Positions 44,277 to 52,285 of a DNA stretch of 64,000 nucleotides are shown in pieces. The translations under genes and the position numbers were made by a program. This DNA is from CBDBBY01 sp965203215 (GTDB lineage Bacteria > Pseudomonadota > Alphaproteobacteria > Rhodobacterales > Rhodobacteraceae), in contig CBDBBY010000001.1 in the NCBI GenBank assembly GCA_965203215.1, positions 1,178,001 to 1,242,000 of the forward strand, given 5' to 3'. Numbering within the stretch: position 1 is the stretch's first letter; each line of letters begins with the position of its first letter. The notes under the pieces were generated by a model, which was not told the DNA's origin, ran no database searches, and saw nothing but the letters and a program-made list of their open reading frames with translations.

Positions 44277-45481
44277 CGGTCGATCTCCCCGAATACGATG
44301 TCCAGAGAACCGAGGATGGCGGACACGTCCGCCAGAAGATGTCCGCCGCAAAGGTGATCCATCGCTTGCAGGTGAGGATACCCCGGAGCCCGGATCTTCG
44401 CCTTGTAGGGACGGTTGGTGCCGTCCGAGACCAGATAGACGCCGAATTCGCCTTTCGGAGCCTCGACGGCCGCGTAGACCTCTCCGGGAGGCACGTGGAA
44501 TCCTTCGGAATACAGCTTGAAATGATGAATCAGCGCTTCCATCGATGATTTCATTTCGGCGCGCTTCGGAGGCGAAATCTTGCCGCGATGCATGATGTCG
44601 CCTGTGCTGACATCAAGTTTTTCGAGCGCCTGCTCGATGATCTTCAGGCTTTCGCGCATTTCCGCCATCCGGCAAAGGTAGCGATCATAGCAATCGCCGT
44701 TCTTGCCGACCGGAATCTTGAAATCGAATTCGTCGTAGCATTCGTAGGGCTGAGCGCGGCGCAGATCCCACGGCATGCCGGAGCCCCTGACCATCACCCC
44801 GGAGAACGCCCAATTCTGCGCATCCTCCTTGCTTACAACGCCGATGTCGACGTTCCGCTGCTTGAAAATCCGGTTCTCGGTCAGCAAGTCCTCTATGTCT
44901 TCCATGACCTTCGGAAAAGTGGCCGTCCAGCCCATGATGTCGTCCAGAAGCGCTTGCGGAAGGTCCTGATGCACTCCGCCCGGACGAAAATACGCCGCAT
45001 GCAGCCGCGCGCCGCAGGCCCTTTCGTAAAACACCATGAGCTTTTCGCGCTCCTCGAAACCCCAAAGCGGCGGCGTCAGCGCTCCGACATCCATGGCTTG
45101 CGTCGTGACGTTCAGCAGATGGTTCAGAATCCGACCGATCTCCGAATAAAGCACTCTGATGAGCGAGGCTCTTCTCGGAACCTCCGTGCCGGTCAGCCGC
45201 TCGATCGCCAAGCACCAGGCATGCTCTTGATTCATCGGAGCGACGTAGTCGAGCCGGTCGAAATACGGCAGGTTCTGCAGATAGGTCCGGCTTTCCATCA
45301 ACTTCTCGGTCCCCCTGTGGAGAAGGCCGATGTGGGGATCGCACCTGTTCACGATTTCTCCGTCGAGCTCCAGCACCAGACGGAGAACGCCGTGCGCAGC
45401 CGGATGCTGCGGTCCGAAGTTGATGTTGAAATTTCGGATCCGCTGATCGCCCGGCAGCGAATCCCGCGCTTCAGCCGCCAT
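44273..45481 (-). CDS. nuoD: NADH-quinone oxidoreductase subunit D
   Basis: 402 residues from the ATG at 45481 (MAAEARDSLPGDQRIRNFN), eight bases after AGAGG; an upstream in-frame ATG at 45541 lacks family character. The 49-kDa subunit lines the quinone site. Conserved stretches are FNINFGPQHPAAHGVLRLVLELDGE (with the quinone-site His) and HIGLLHRGTEKLMESRTY. The C-terminal GSLDIVFGEIDR is the usual ending. Confidence 0.97.
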   Translation of the reverse strand: MAAEARDSLPGDQRIRNFNINFGPQHPAAHGVLRLVLELDGEIVNRCDPHIGLLHRGTEKLMESRTYLQNLPYFDRLDYVAPMNQEHAWCLAIERLTGTEVPRRASLIRVLYSEIGRILNHLLNVTTQAMDVGALTPPLWGFEEREKLMVFYERACGARLHAAYFRPGGVHQDLPQALLDDIMGWTATFPKVMEDIEDLLTENRIFKQRNVDIGVVSKEDAQNWAFSGVMVRGSGMPWDLRRAQPYECYDEFDFKIPVGKNGDCYDRYLCRMAEMRESLKIIEQALEKLDVSTGDIMHRGKISPPKRAEMKSSMEALIHHFKLYSEGFHVPPGEVYAAVEAPKGEFGVYLVSDGTNRPYKAKIRAPGYPHLQAMDHLCGGHLLADVSAILGSLDIVFGEIDR

Positions 45482-45550
45482 GTTCGGAACCTCTTCGAGC
45501 AATGCCTGCGTCCCGACGGCAAATGCGGCTTGGCTGAACACTCATGCCGC

Positions 45551-46162
45551 TCATTCCTGCGCCGGCTTCGCTTCGTCTTCGGGATGCGCGTACTGCACGC
45601 CCTCCCAAGGACTCATGAAATCGAACTGACGGAACTCCTGCACCAGGGCCACAGGCTCGTAAACGACCTTCTTCTGCTCTTCGTCGTAACGGACCTCGGT
45701 ATAGCCGGTCAGGGGGAAATCCTTGCGCAGCGGATGCCCGCGGAACCCGTAGTCGGTGAGGATCCTGCGCAGGTCCGGATGGCCGGAGAACGGAATGCCG
45801 TACATGTCGAACACTTCCCGCTCGAACCAATTGGCGGACGGGTGCACGGACATGACCGAAGGCACCGGCTCCGCGTCGCGGACTTCGGCTTTGACGCGCA
45901 CTCTTTGATTCAAATCCATCGACAGCAAATGGTAGACGACATCGAATCGCTTGTCGCGCCCCGGATAATCGGCCGCCGTTATGTCGACCAGCGTCGTGAA
46001 CAGGCATTTCGGATCGAATTTCAGGAATTCGACAAAACCGGCGAGGCCCGGGGCGGTCGCCATCACGACAAGCTCCCCCGCGTCCACCGAAGCCGACCGC
46101 ACGAAATCGGACTGGCGAGCGTTGATATGCGTCGCTAATTCAGCAAGCTTCTCGTTCGACAC
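45551..46162 (-). CDS. nuoC: NADH-quinone oxidoreductase subunit C
   Basis: 203 residues from a GTG at 46162 (VSNEKLAELATHI), with AAGGTAGGA upstream. The open frame runs further upstream into nuoB but without NuoC character. The 30-kDa signature ERE-type stretch WFEREVFDMYGIPFSGHPDLRRILTDYGFRGHPLRKDFPLTGYTEVRYD is present. It interacts with NuoD and NuoB in the connecting module and starts 8 bp after nuoB. Confidence 0.96.
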   Translation of the reverse strand: MSNEKLAELATHINARQSDFVRSASVDAGELVVMATAPGLAGFVEFLKFDPKCLFTTLVDITAADYPGRDKRFDVVYHLLSMDLNQRVRVKAEVRDAEPVPSVMSVHPSANWFEREVFDMYGIPFSGHPDLRRILTDYGFRGHPLRKDFPLTGYTEVRYDEEQKKVVYEPVALVQEFRQFDFMSPWEGVQYAHPEDEAKPAQE

Positions 46163-46170
46163 GCGCCGTC

Positions 46171-46692
46171 CTACCTTACGATTGTTCCGGTTCGACGGAT
46201 TTTGCGCTGCAGCTGCAGGATGCCGTAAAGGAGCGCTTCCGCCGTTGGCGGGCATCCGGGGACGTATACGTCGACCGGAACAATCCGATCGCACCCCCTG
46301 ACCACCGAATAGCTATAGTGGTAGTATCCGCCGCCGTTGGCACACGAACCCATCGAGATCACGTATCGAGGTTCCGGCATCTGGTCGTAGACCTTGCGAA
46401 GCGCTGGCGCCATCTTGTTGGTGAGAGTGCCGGCGACGATCATGAGATCGGACTGCCTCGGCGAAGCTCGCGGCGCGGTCCCGAACCGCTCCAGATCGTA
46501 GCGCGGCATCGAAGTGTGCATCATTTCAACTGCGCAGCATGCGAGACCGAAAGTCATCCAGTGGAGCGATCCGGTCCTTGCCCAGTTGATCACGCTTTCC
46601 GCCGATGTGACGAGAAAGCCTTTGTCCTGCAATTCGTCGCCGAATTCGGACAGGTTCGGAGCCGCAGGCTGGAGTTCGGCGGCAGCGCTCAT
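46171..46692 (-). CDS. nuoB: NADH-quinone oxidoreductase subunit B
   Basis: 173 residues from the ATG at 46692, overlapping the nuoA stop by 4 bp; earlier in-frame ATGs at 46698 and 46719 lie inside nuoA. It carries cluster N2 next to the quinone site. Ligand regions are TFGLACCAVEMMH (adjacent Cys pair), SMGSCANGGGYY and VPGCPPTAEALLYG. Confidence 0.97.
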   Translation of the reverse strand: MSAAAELQPAAPNLSEFGDELQDKGFLVTSAESVINWARTGSLHWMTFGLACCAVEMMHTSMPRYDLERFGTAPRASPRQSDLMIVAGTLTNKMAPALRKVYDQMPEPRYVISMGSCANGGGYYHYSYSVVRGCDRIVPVDVYVPGCPPTAEALLYGILQLQRKIRRTGTIVR

Positions 46693-47081
46693 TCCCATTC
46701 CAGCGCCCCCTTCTTCCATTCATAAACGAATCCGACAGTCAGTATGGCCAGGAACACCATCATGGACCAGAAGCCGAACGAGCCGATATCCTTGAAAGCG
46801 GCGGCCCAAGGGAAAAGGAAGGCCACTTCCAAATCGAAGATGATGAACAGAATCGCAACGAGATAGAACCGCACGTCAAACTTCATCCTTGCGTCGTCGA
46901 ACGCATTGAAGCCGCATTCGTACGCCGAAACTTTTTCCGGGTCGGGACGATAGACGGCGATGATTCCAGCAGCCAACAGGAGGAGAAGTCCCAACCCGAT
47001 GGCGACCGCCAAGAACATCAGGATGCCCGAGTATTCTCCCAAGAATGATTCCAAACCAGCCTTCTGTTCCGATCCTGCCAT
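46689..47081 (-). CDS. nuoA: NADH-quinone oxidoreductase subunit A
   Basis: 130 residues from the ATG at 47081 (MAGSEQKAGLESFLGEYSG); an ATG at 47108 (MYIRRVGES) is possible. Three membrane helices. The conserved YECGFNAFDDARMKFDVRFYLVAILFIIFDLEVAFLFPWA contains the loop and acidic residues of the quinone-gate region. First gene of the operon; about 250 bp upstream, shared with the divergent amidohydrolase gene, should hold the nuo promoter. Confidence 0.96.
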   Translation of the reverse strand: MAGSEQKAGLESFLGEYSGILMFLAVAIGLGLLLLLAAGIIAVYRPDPEKVSAYECGFNAFDDARMKFDVRFYLVAILFIIFDLEVAFLFPWAAAFKDIGSFGFWSMMVFLAILTVGFVYEWKKGALEWE

Positions 47082-47332
47082 GCTTTCGCCAACGCGCCTA
47101 ATATACATAGTCGGAATAGGCAATCGCAATTCAAGCCAAATTGCTTCACGAACGGAAGCGGCGGTCGTTCGCGCCTCGGCTCCTGCGCGGCCGCAACGCG
47201 GCGAATCCCGACGCATTCTCTCTCGCGAAGCGGCCGTCTGCAACGCGCCTGGCAATCTGACAATTTACCGTTGCGGACGATGCTGCTAATTGACGCCTCC
47301 CGCCGCTGTGGCGGACACAGGCTCAATCCGGG

Positions 47333-48181
47333 ATGTTTGCGGAAAAGCGGAGCGATAAAGAAACGGTTTCTCCTGGACGTCATCCGACCTTCGATTACCT
47401 CCCGGCATGCTCGCCGAGTCCGGTTTTCGTGACCGCGGAGCATGCCGGCGTGAAGGTTCCGAAGCAATTGAATCGGCTCGGCCTTCCGGTCGATGAACTC
47501 AAAAGGCATATCGGATGGGACATCGGAGTAGATGGCGTTGCACGAGAAATGCATCGAATTCTCGGGCTTCCGACTTTGCTCGGTCGGTTCTCAAGGCTGC
47601 TTGTCGATCTGAACCGTGCGCCAGAATCATCGGCCTGCATTCGGGAATCGAGCGATGGAACGGCAGTCCCAGCGAATCAGAGCATGTCCGATAAAGCCAA
47701 AACCGACAGAATCGAATGGTTCCACAAGCCGTATCATGAAGCATGTTCCAAGTTGATCCGAGCCGTGAAGCCGAAGGCATTGCTTTCAATTCACAGCTAC
47801 ACACCGAAACTGCGAGTCGACGGATTCGACCGGCCTTGGCATTGCGCAGTCCTCTACGGCCGTGCATGGGGGCTAGCTCGCGAGTGCATCGAGTATCTCG
47901 AGTCGGTCGGCAATTTCATCGTCGGAGACAATATGCCGTATCGAATCGGGACCACCGGCGTATATTCGCTTCCCGTTCACGGAGACGAAATCGACATTCC
48001 GATGATCGTTGTCGAGATTCGACAGGATCTGGTCGCCGATGCCAACGGCCAGCGGAAATGGGCGCGAATCATTTCAGGGATGGCTTGGACATGCTTGCCG
48101 ATGGCGGAGGATTACGCGAACGATCATGCGGGTGCGCCGAAAGTTGCGAGTCCAATTCGGGCGCCGCTCGCGGGTGAGTGA
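47333..48181 (+). CDS. N-formylglutamate amidohydrolase-family protein
   Basis: 282 residues. The family hydrolyses N-formylglutamate (last step of one histidine-degradation route) or related N-acyl substrates with a metal. Recognisable parts are VFVTAEHAGVKVPKQLNRLGL (metal-binding EHAG), HIGWDIGVDGVAREM, RLLVDLNRA and IHSYTPKLRVDG. No histidine-utilisation gene is adjacent, so the substrate is not assured. It diverges from nuoA. A strong stem-loop follows its stop. Confidence 0.87.
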   Translation: MFAEKRSDKETVSPGRHPTFDYLPACSPSPVFVTAEHAGVKVPKQLNRLGLPVDELKRHIGWDIGVDGVAREMHRILGLPTLLGRFSRLLVDLNRAPESSACIRESSDGTAVPANQSMSDKAKTDRIEWFHKPYHEACSKLIRAVKPKALLSIHSYTPKLRVDGFDRPWHCAVLYGRAWGLARECIEYLESVGNFIVGDNMPYRIGTTGVYSLPVHGDEIDIPMIVVEIRQDLVADANGQRKWARIISGMAWTCLPMAEDYANDHAGAPKVASPIRAPLAGE

Positions 48182-48230
48182 TCTTCGGGCGGACCGTTGG
48201 GGATTGCATGCCAATCGCGCCGCCCGAAGA
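48182..48230 (+). terminator. Stem-loop just after the amidohydrolase gene
   Basis: TCTTCGGGCGG (48182-48192) pairs perfectly with CCGCCCGAAGA (48220-48230). The loop itself contains GATTG...CAATC. It begins one base after the stop codon at 48181. There is no T-run, so it may act as a Rho-assisted end, an mRNA stabiliser, or a leader structure for the STAS gene downstream. Confidence 0.5.
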
Positions 48231-48396
48231 GCGAGAGAAAGCGGAAATGTGCCATCGTATTGCCTTCTGGTCGGAATTCGGCATTGACTAGCGGTGCAAT
48301 ATAGAACAAATGTGTGCAGGTTATGAGCGAAAAGCCGAGGCGAAATGCCGCCAAGGCCCACAGGATGATCGGAACAGCCAGGCAGAAGGTTTTCAA

Positions 48397-48735
48397 ATGG
48401 ATCTGAATATTGAACATAGCGGCGAACTGTTGATTTCCACGCCTAGCGGCCGATTGGACGGCACGAATTCCCGGAACTTCGAAGAATCGCTGAAGTCGGA
48501 AATCGGCGACAGCAAATGCTCTGTCGTCCTTGATTTCAAGGATTTGAACTACATCAGCAGCGCGGGACTGCGCGCGATTTTGCTGATCGCCAAGTCCGTT
48601 CGAGCCGACAATGCCAATTTGGCTCTTTGCTCGCTGTCGGACAACATCAAAGAAGTGTTCGAAATCAGCGGATTTGACCGGATTATCCCGATCCACAAAT
48701 CACGGGAAGACGCGATTCAATCGCTCCAAGGCTGA
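48397..48735 (+). CDS. STAS-domain anti-sigma factor antagonist (RsbV/SpoIIAA-like)
   Basis: 112 residues from the ATG at 48397, with AGAAGG eight bases upstream. Single STAS domain. In partner switching the unphosphorylated form binds an RsbW-like kinase and frees its target. The phospho-acceptor region is NYISSAGLRAILLIAKS, with the serines at about residues 54-55. An RsbW-like kinase and an RsbU-like phosphatase are encoded 7-8 kb away on the other strand, beyond the restriction-modification island. This protein is the natural candidate partner, but that is inference from proximity. Confidence 0.9.
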   Translation: MDLNIEHSGELLISTPSGRLDGTNSRNFEESLKSEIGDSKCSVVLDFKDLNYISSAGLRAILLIAKSVRADNANLALCSLSDNIKEVFEISGFDRIIPIHKSREDAIQSLQG

Positions 48736-49680
48736 AGATCGATTTCGGCGGCGAACCGTTCGATCGCAAACAATACCTGATACAGGTTCGCTATTCGCTT
48801 TAGCGGCAGGCTCGCTTGCACCGAGTCTGCCGATTTCGGTGAACAACCTGAAAATGAATCACGCGATCGCCGGTCTTGCGCGGCTTCGAGCGGCCGCGTT
48901 CCAAAAAGGATGGGAGCAGGTCCACCACGCCACGGGATTGATGGCGGCGAACTGCTTGATCGCGGGCGGTCCGGGCTGCGTTGCGGCCGAGACATAAATC
49001 CGAACGATTTCGCCGGGCTTTTCCGGGCGGGGTCCTGAGGACCGTTACTTGTCTCAAGGTCTCTTGCTGCGTACTGATCGGTATGCCTTTTTCGCGGTAT
49101 CCGGACCTGCCGAACGTCGCGCTCCACACGCTGGCTGAGTATCCGCCTGACCGTGTTTTCGGAGACTATCTTGCCTCGGCGCCGGATGTGCACGGCGAAC
49201 TTGGCTTTGATCACTTGACAGCGGGCGAGTCCGTTGTCGAGGACGGCTTCAGCCAGTTCCCGACACGGTCCGATTTCGCGCAGGGAGCTGGGGTCGTCCT
49301 TCTTGCGCCGACCCGAACGGTGCAAGATCGCACTCGAGATGCAAACGAGGTCGGCATCTCCGGCGCCTTCCGGACTGCACCCGAGTCGACCTCCGCGGCC
49401 AGTGCTACCGACCAAGGAAATCCGACTGATTTCATTCCGGGTTCCCGCCCCGAATGACGTCTCCCTTTGGGGATCCAGAAGCTTCAAGGCAGTCAAGGTC
49501 CCGACACCCGGACAGAAAAACGCACCGAGCGCTTGGGCATCAATCCGGGGAAAATGTTCCCAACAACCGGCAGACTGGAATCCGCGAATCGCGGTGCTGC
49601 CGAGGGAAAATGGTGCTTCTCATTGCATCAAGTTCAGACTAAGGCGTCTTCAAATGAAACCGCCAATCCGTCGTCGCGCG
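48736..49680. other. Gene-poor, probably decayed stretch at the edge of the R-M island
   Basis: About 945 bp between the STAS gene and the restriction nuclease gene. Several long frames overlap here on both strands (longest 48717-49496 minus), none with a recognised domain, a good start or consistent codon use. Pieces on the minus strand look protein-like in more than one frame, as expected of a frameshifted relic, but I cannot name a family. No tRNA, inverted end or direct repeat marking an insertion was found. Confidence 0.4.
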
Positions 49681-50764
49681 TTATCGATTGTAAAATTCCT
49701 TCAGCAAGTCGTCCCATCGGCGCCTGGCAGCCTGATCTCGCAAGTCGTCAAGCTGATTTCCTATTTCGCGCAGAAAAACGATGCGCCACGACTCATCCAA
49801 TAGGACCAATGTAGTCGCAACAAGATTGAAAATCGATACAACATAAAGATTTAGATTCTCGGTCCACCTGCGACAAATCCGATCTTCGATTTCATCGACG
49901 TCTTTCTCTCGAACACTTGGTGCGGCAAAGATCAAATTCGAAATTCCTTCATTGGATCTCTTCGCCTTTTTTGTCGTTTCCTCAACATGGGTCAAAGTCA
50001 GTTCGGTGCTTTTGACTTCGACCGCCAGACAGATGTTTCCGCTCTCATTATAGCACATGATGTCGCCAGGAACGCCTTTCGCAGCATCCGCTTCGTTGAC
50101 GCCTTGCGATCTTATTTCGCCAAAGAGGCTGAAACCCTTTCCAATGGTTTTGAACAACGCTGCAGCAACAGCGAGCGGCCGCGAACCTCCACTAGATTCT
50201 CGCAAAAACTCCGATACGGTGCACTCCAGCCTGAACTGGTCAATTCTGCCGGGAATCGAATACCCAAAAGATTCATCCGCCAGTTTGCGCGCAAACGAAG
50301 CCGATACTCGTCGCGATGCCCCGTTCAGCTCTATCGAATCTGCTGCGTCCAGCGGATGAAGAAAGTTTTCAAGCTTCTGCCAATCCCCCTTGTCGCGAAC
50401 CCTTGTCTGCCGATCATCCGACCGAGTACGCCTCAGAGGTTTGCTTACATACGGATCCCCGCTCCCGCCCAGGAAATGATTGTTCTCGATTTCCCACGGG
50501 ACAATCACGTCCTTTGCAAAGCTTCCGCGCATCCCACGCACCTTCGGAACCCTCGCCAAGTTGGATTGCCATTGCACTTCGTCCAGGATCAGCGACTTTT
50601 CCAAGTATCTGAATTATGAGGGCATAGCGAATTGACTTGACTTTCGAGTTGGCCAGTTCATCAACCGGATGATCCGGACTCGGAGCGTTCTGCCGCAATG
50701 CGCGGTCCCATTCTTCAGCAAGCAGGGCCTTGGCTTGGCTGTTCGTCAACGATTTCTTCGCCAT
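49681..50764 (-). pseudogene. SacI-type type II restriction endonuclease, frameshifted
   Basis: Two frames together make one protein of about 360 residues, close to the size I recall for R.SacI. The first 84 codons from the ATG at 50764 end at GAWDARKLCK. The rest continues in another frame from DVIVPWEIENNHFLGGSGDP, and the join needs removal of one G at 50511-50512 (coding-strand AAAGG). The family layout is kept: RYALIIQILGK, then DARKLC.VIVPWE, then GGSGDPYVSKPLRR. The likely PD-(D/E)xK site is GDIMCY with AVEVKS (composite Asp about 234, Glu 249, Lys 251). As read, no full-length nuclease is made, unless frameshifting or an assembly error explains it. It follows the methylase by 12 bp on the same strand. 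Confidence 0.75.
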
Positions 50765-50776
50765 TGGTTAAAAAGG

Positions 50777-51637
50777 TTAAAAATTCAACCACGCGGATTC
50801 TTGCCTGGGCGTGCGTGTCGCGCGGCATAACCGTATTGGTGCGTCGACGCGCCGCCAATCGGAAAACAATTTATCATACAGCTCCGTCCTATAACCGGAT
50901 ACCACAGCGCGCCCTCTGATGCCGCTTAGCGTCTCTGCAAGTTTTACATGATCGTCGTCACTCATCTCAAAGCCATACGCCGAACTGTCTCCGCGCGCCT
51001 CATGAACATATGGAGGATCCACGTAAAACAATGTCTCGTCGGTGTCATACCGTGCAATAACTTCCAAGGCAGGGGCATTCTCAATTTGCACCCGCAACAA
51101 GCGCTGAGCAATTTCAGAGAGCCCCTCGACCGAGCCAAGCCATCGCGAAACGGCACCGGCCATGCCGGCGCGCGAGGTCAACACGCAATGCGCCCAACGA
51201 CCGGCACTGCTCGTCTGAGCGAGACCGGTTCCAGTTTGTCGCGCCCGAACGTAGAATCGTCGTGCCCTCTCCAGGTCGGAGAGGTTCGGATCAGCCCGGC
51301 ATGCCAAGAGCAGCTCTTCCCGGGAAAACGGAGTAAGGCCGATAGCCTTGATTAGTTCGTCCTCGTGGCTTCGCAAGGTTCGGAAAAAATTTACCAATTC
51401 AGTGTCTAAATCGTTGTATGTTTCAACCGGATACGGACCGATGTTCATAAGAACTGACGCCGAGCCTCCGAACAGGTCGCAAAAGTGCTGTGCATCTTCC
51501 GGCAGGAGAGGCGCAAGAAAATCCAAATGAGAGAATTTGCCGCCATACCAGCCAAACGCAATCCGCCGTTTTGTTCTCCGCTTTGCTACTCTTCGGCCGG
51601 TTCCGGTCGAATTCACTTCCGGTATTCTATTGAACAT
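50777..51637 (-). CDS. D12-class DNA adenine N6-methyltransferase
   Basis: 286 residues; GAGGG lies six bases before the ATG at 51637. Transfers a methyl group from S-adenosylmethionine to adenine N6 in a specific DNA site. Motif X/I regions are FGWYGGKFSHLDFLAPLLP and HFCDLFGGSASVLMN (about 51-65). The catalytic motif IV is DPPY at about 207-210, preceded by DETLFYV. It is the Dam/DpnM-like class often found in type II restriction-modification. The nuclease gene follows directly. The methylase looks intact, so its methylation could persist after loss of the nuclease. The recognition site cannot be read from the sequence. Confidence 0.92.
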   Translation of the reverse strand: MFNRIPEVNSTGTGRRVAKRRTKRRIAFGWYGGKFSHLDFLAPLLPEDAQHFCDLFGGSASVLMNIGPYPVETYNDLDTELVNFFRTLRSHEDELIKAIGLTPFSREELLLACRADPNLSDLERARRFYVRARQTGTGLAQTSSAGRWAHCVLTSRAGMAGAVSRWLGSVEGLSEIAQRLLRVQIENAPALEVIARYDTDETLFYVDPPYVHEARGDSSAYGFEMSDDDHVKLAETLSGIRGRAVVSGYRTELYDKLFSDWRRVDAPIRLCRATRTPRQESAWLNF

Positions 51638-52285
51638 TTGATACCCTCAATGCTGCCAAGTTAGCCGCGAGGCAGCGACTAACCTACCACAATATTGGAG
51701 TGTTCTCTTCATTAAGTTAACGAGCTCAAAATTCACTGCGCATATGCCCCTCAATTTTGTCCAAAATTTCTCAATTTCGCCTTCAAGTGACGAATCGATT
51801 AACTTTTGACATATGATCGCAGATCAACATTAATCCATTCCAATTCTTGAGGATTATGTACTCGGCCACGCTCAAGTTTAAACGATCCCTTTCAGCTTGT
51901 TCAAGAGAATTCGTGCAATCACGTTCACGATATTATTCAATGCTGATTCATGCAGTCCAAAATTTACCACCGAACGCCACACGCCGTCCGACCTCACTAT
52001 CGTTGAGACTTCATCCTGAACGTCAGGACTGCGGATCGCTCAAGCTGCTTCCAAGTCAAGTTTCCACAGCTGGAAGCATCCAAGATGCAACCGGAATGCC
52101 CAAACACAATTCGCAACGGCGGCCGGGCGGACAGCCGCAACGCGGCCGACTTCCGGCACGATGCAGTGGACCGGCGGACCGCGACGAGGTGCAAGAGTTC
52201 TGCCGATGCTGCAGTATTGGCATCCCGAGGTCGGCCCGGTTCCCTTGGAACCGCCGCCGACCGGCAGGTGGCTTCGCTTGCTTCG
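51638..52285. other. AT-richer intergenic stretch upstream of the methylase gene
   Basis: About 650 bp. The part from 51640 to 51960 is visibly richer in A and T than the rest of the window, in keeping with transferred DNA. It should hold the methylase promoter on the minus strand. On the plus strand there is a TTGACA (51806-51811), a 17-bp spacer and ATTAAT (51829-51834). These are followed by GAGG and an ATG at 51856 that opens a 160-codon frame with no recognised domain and running into the sensor kinase gene. I do not accept that frame as a gene. Confidence 0.4.

Noticed and set aside
48717..49496. Long minus-strand frame of 259 codons downstream of the STAS gene
   Set aside because: No recognised domain, low-complexity Ser/Arg-rich composition and another protein-like frame overlapping it. 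It overlaps the end of the STAS gene.
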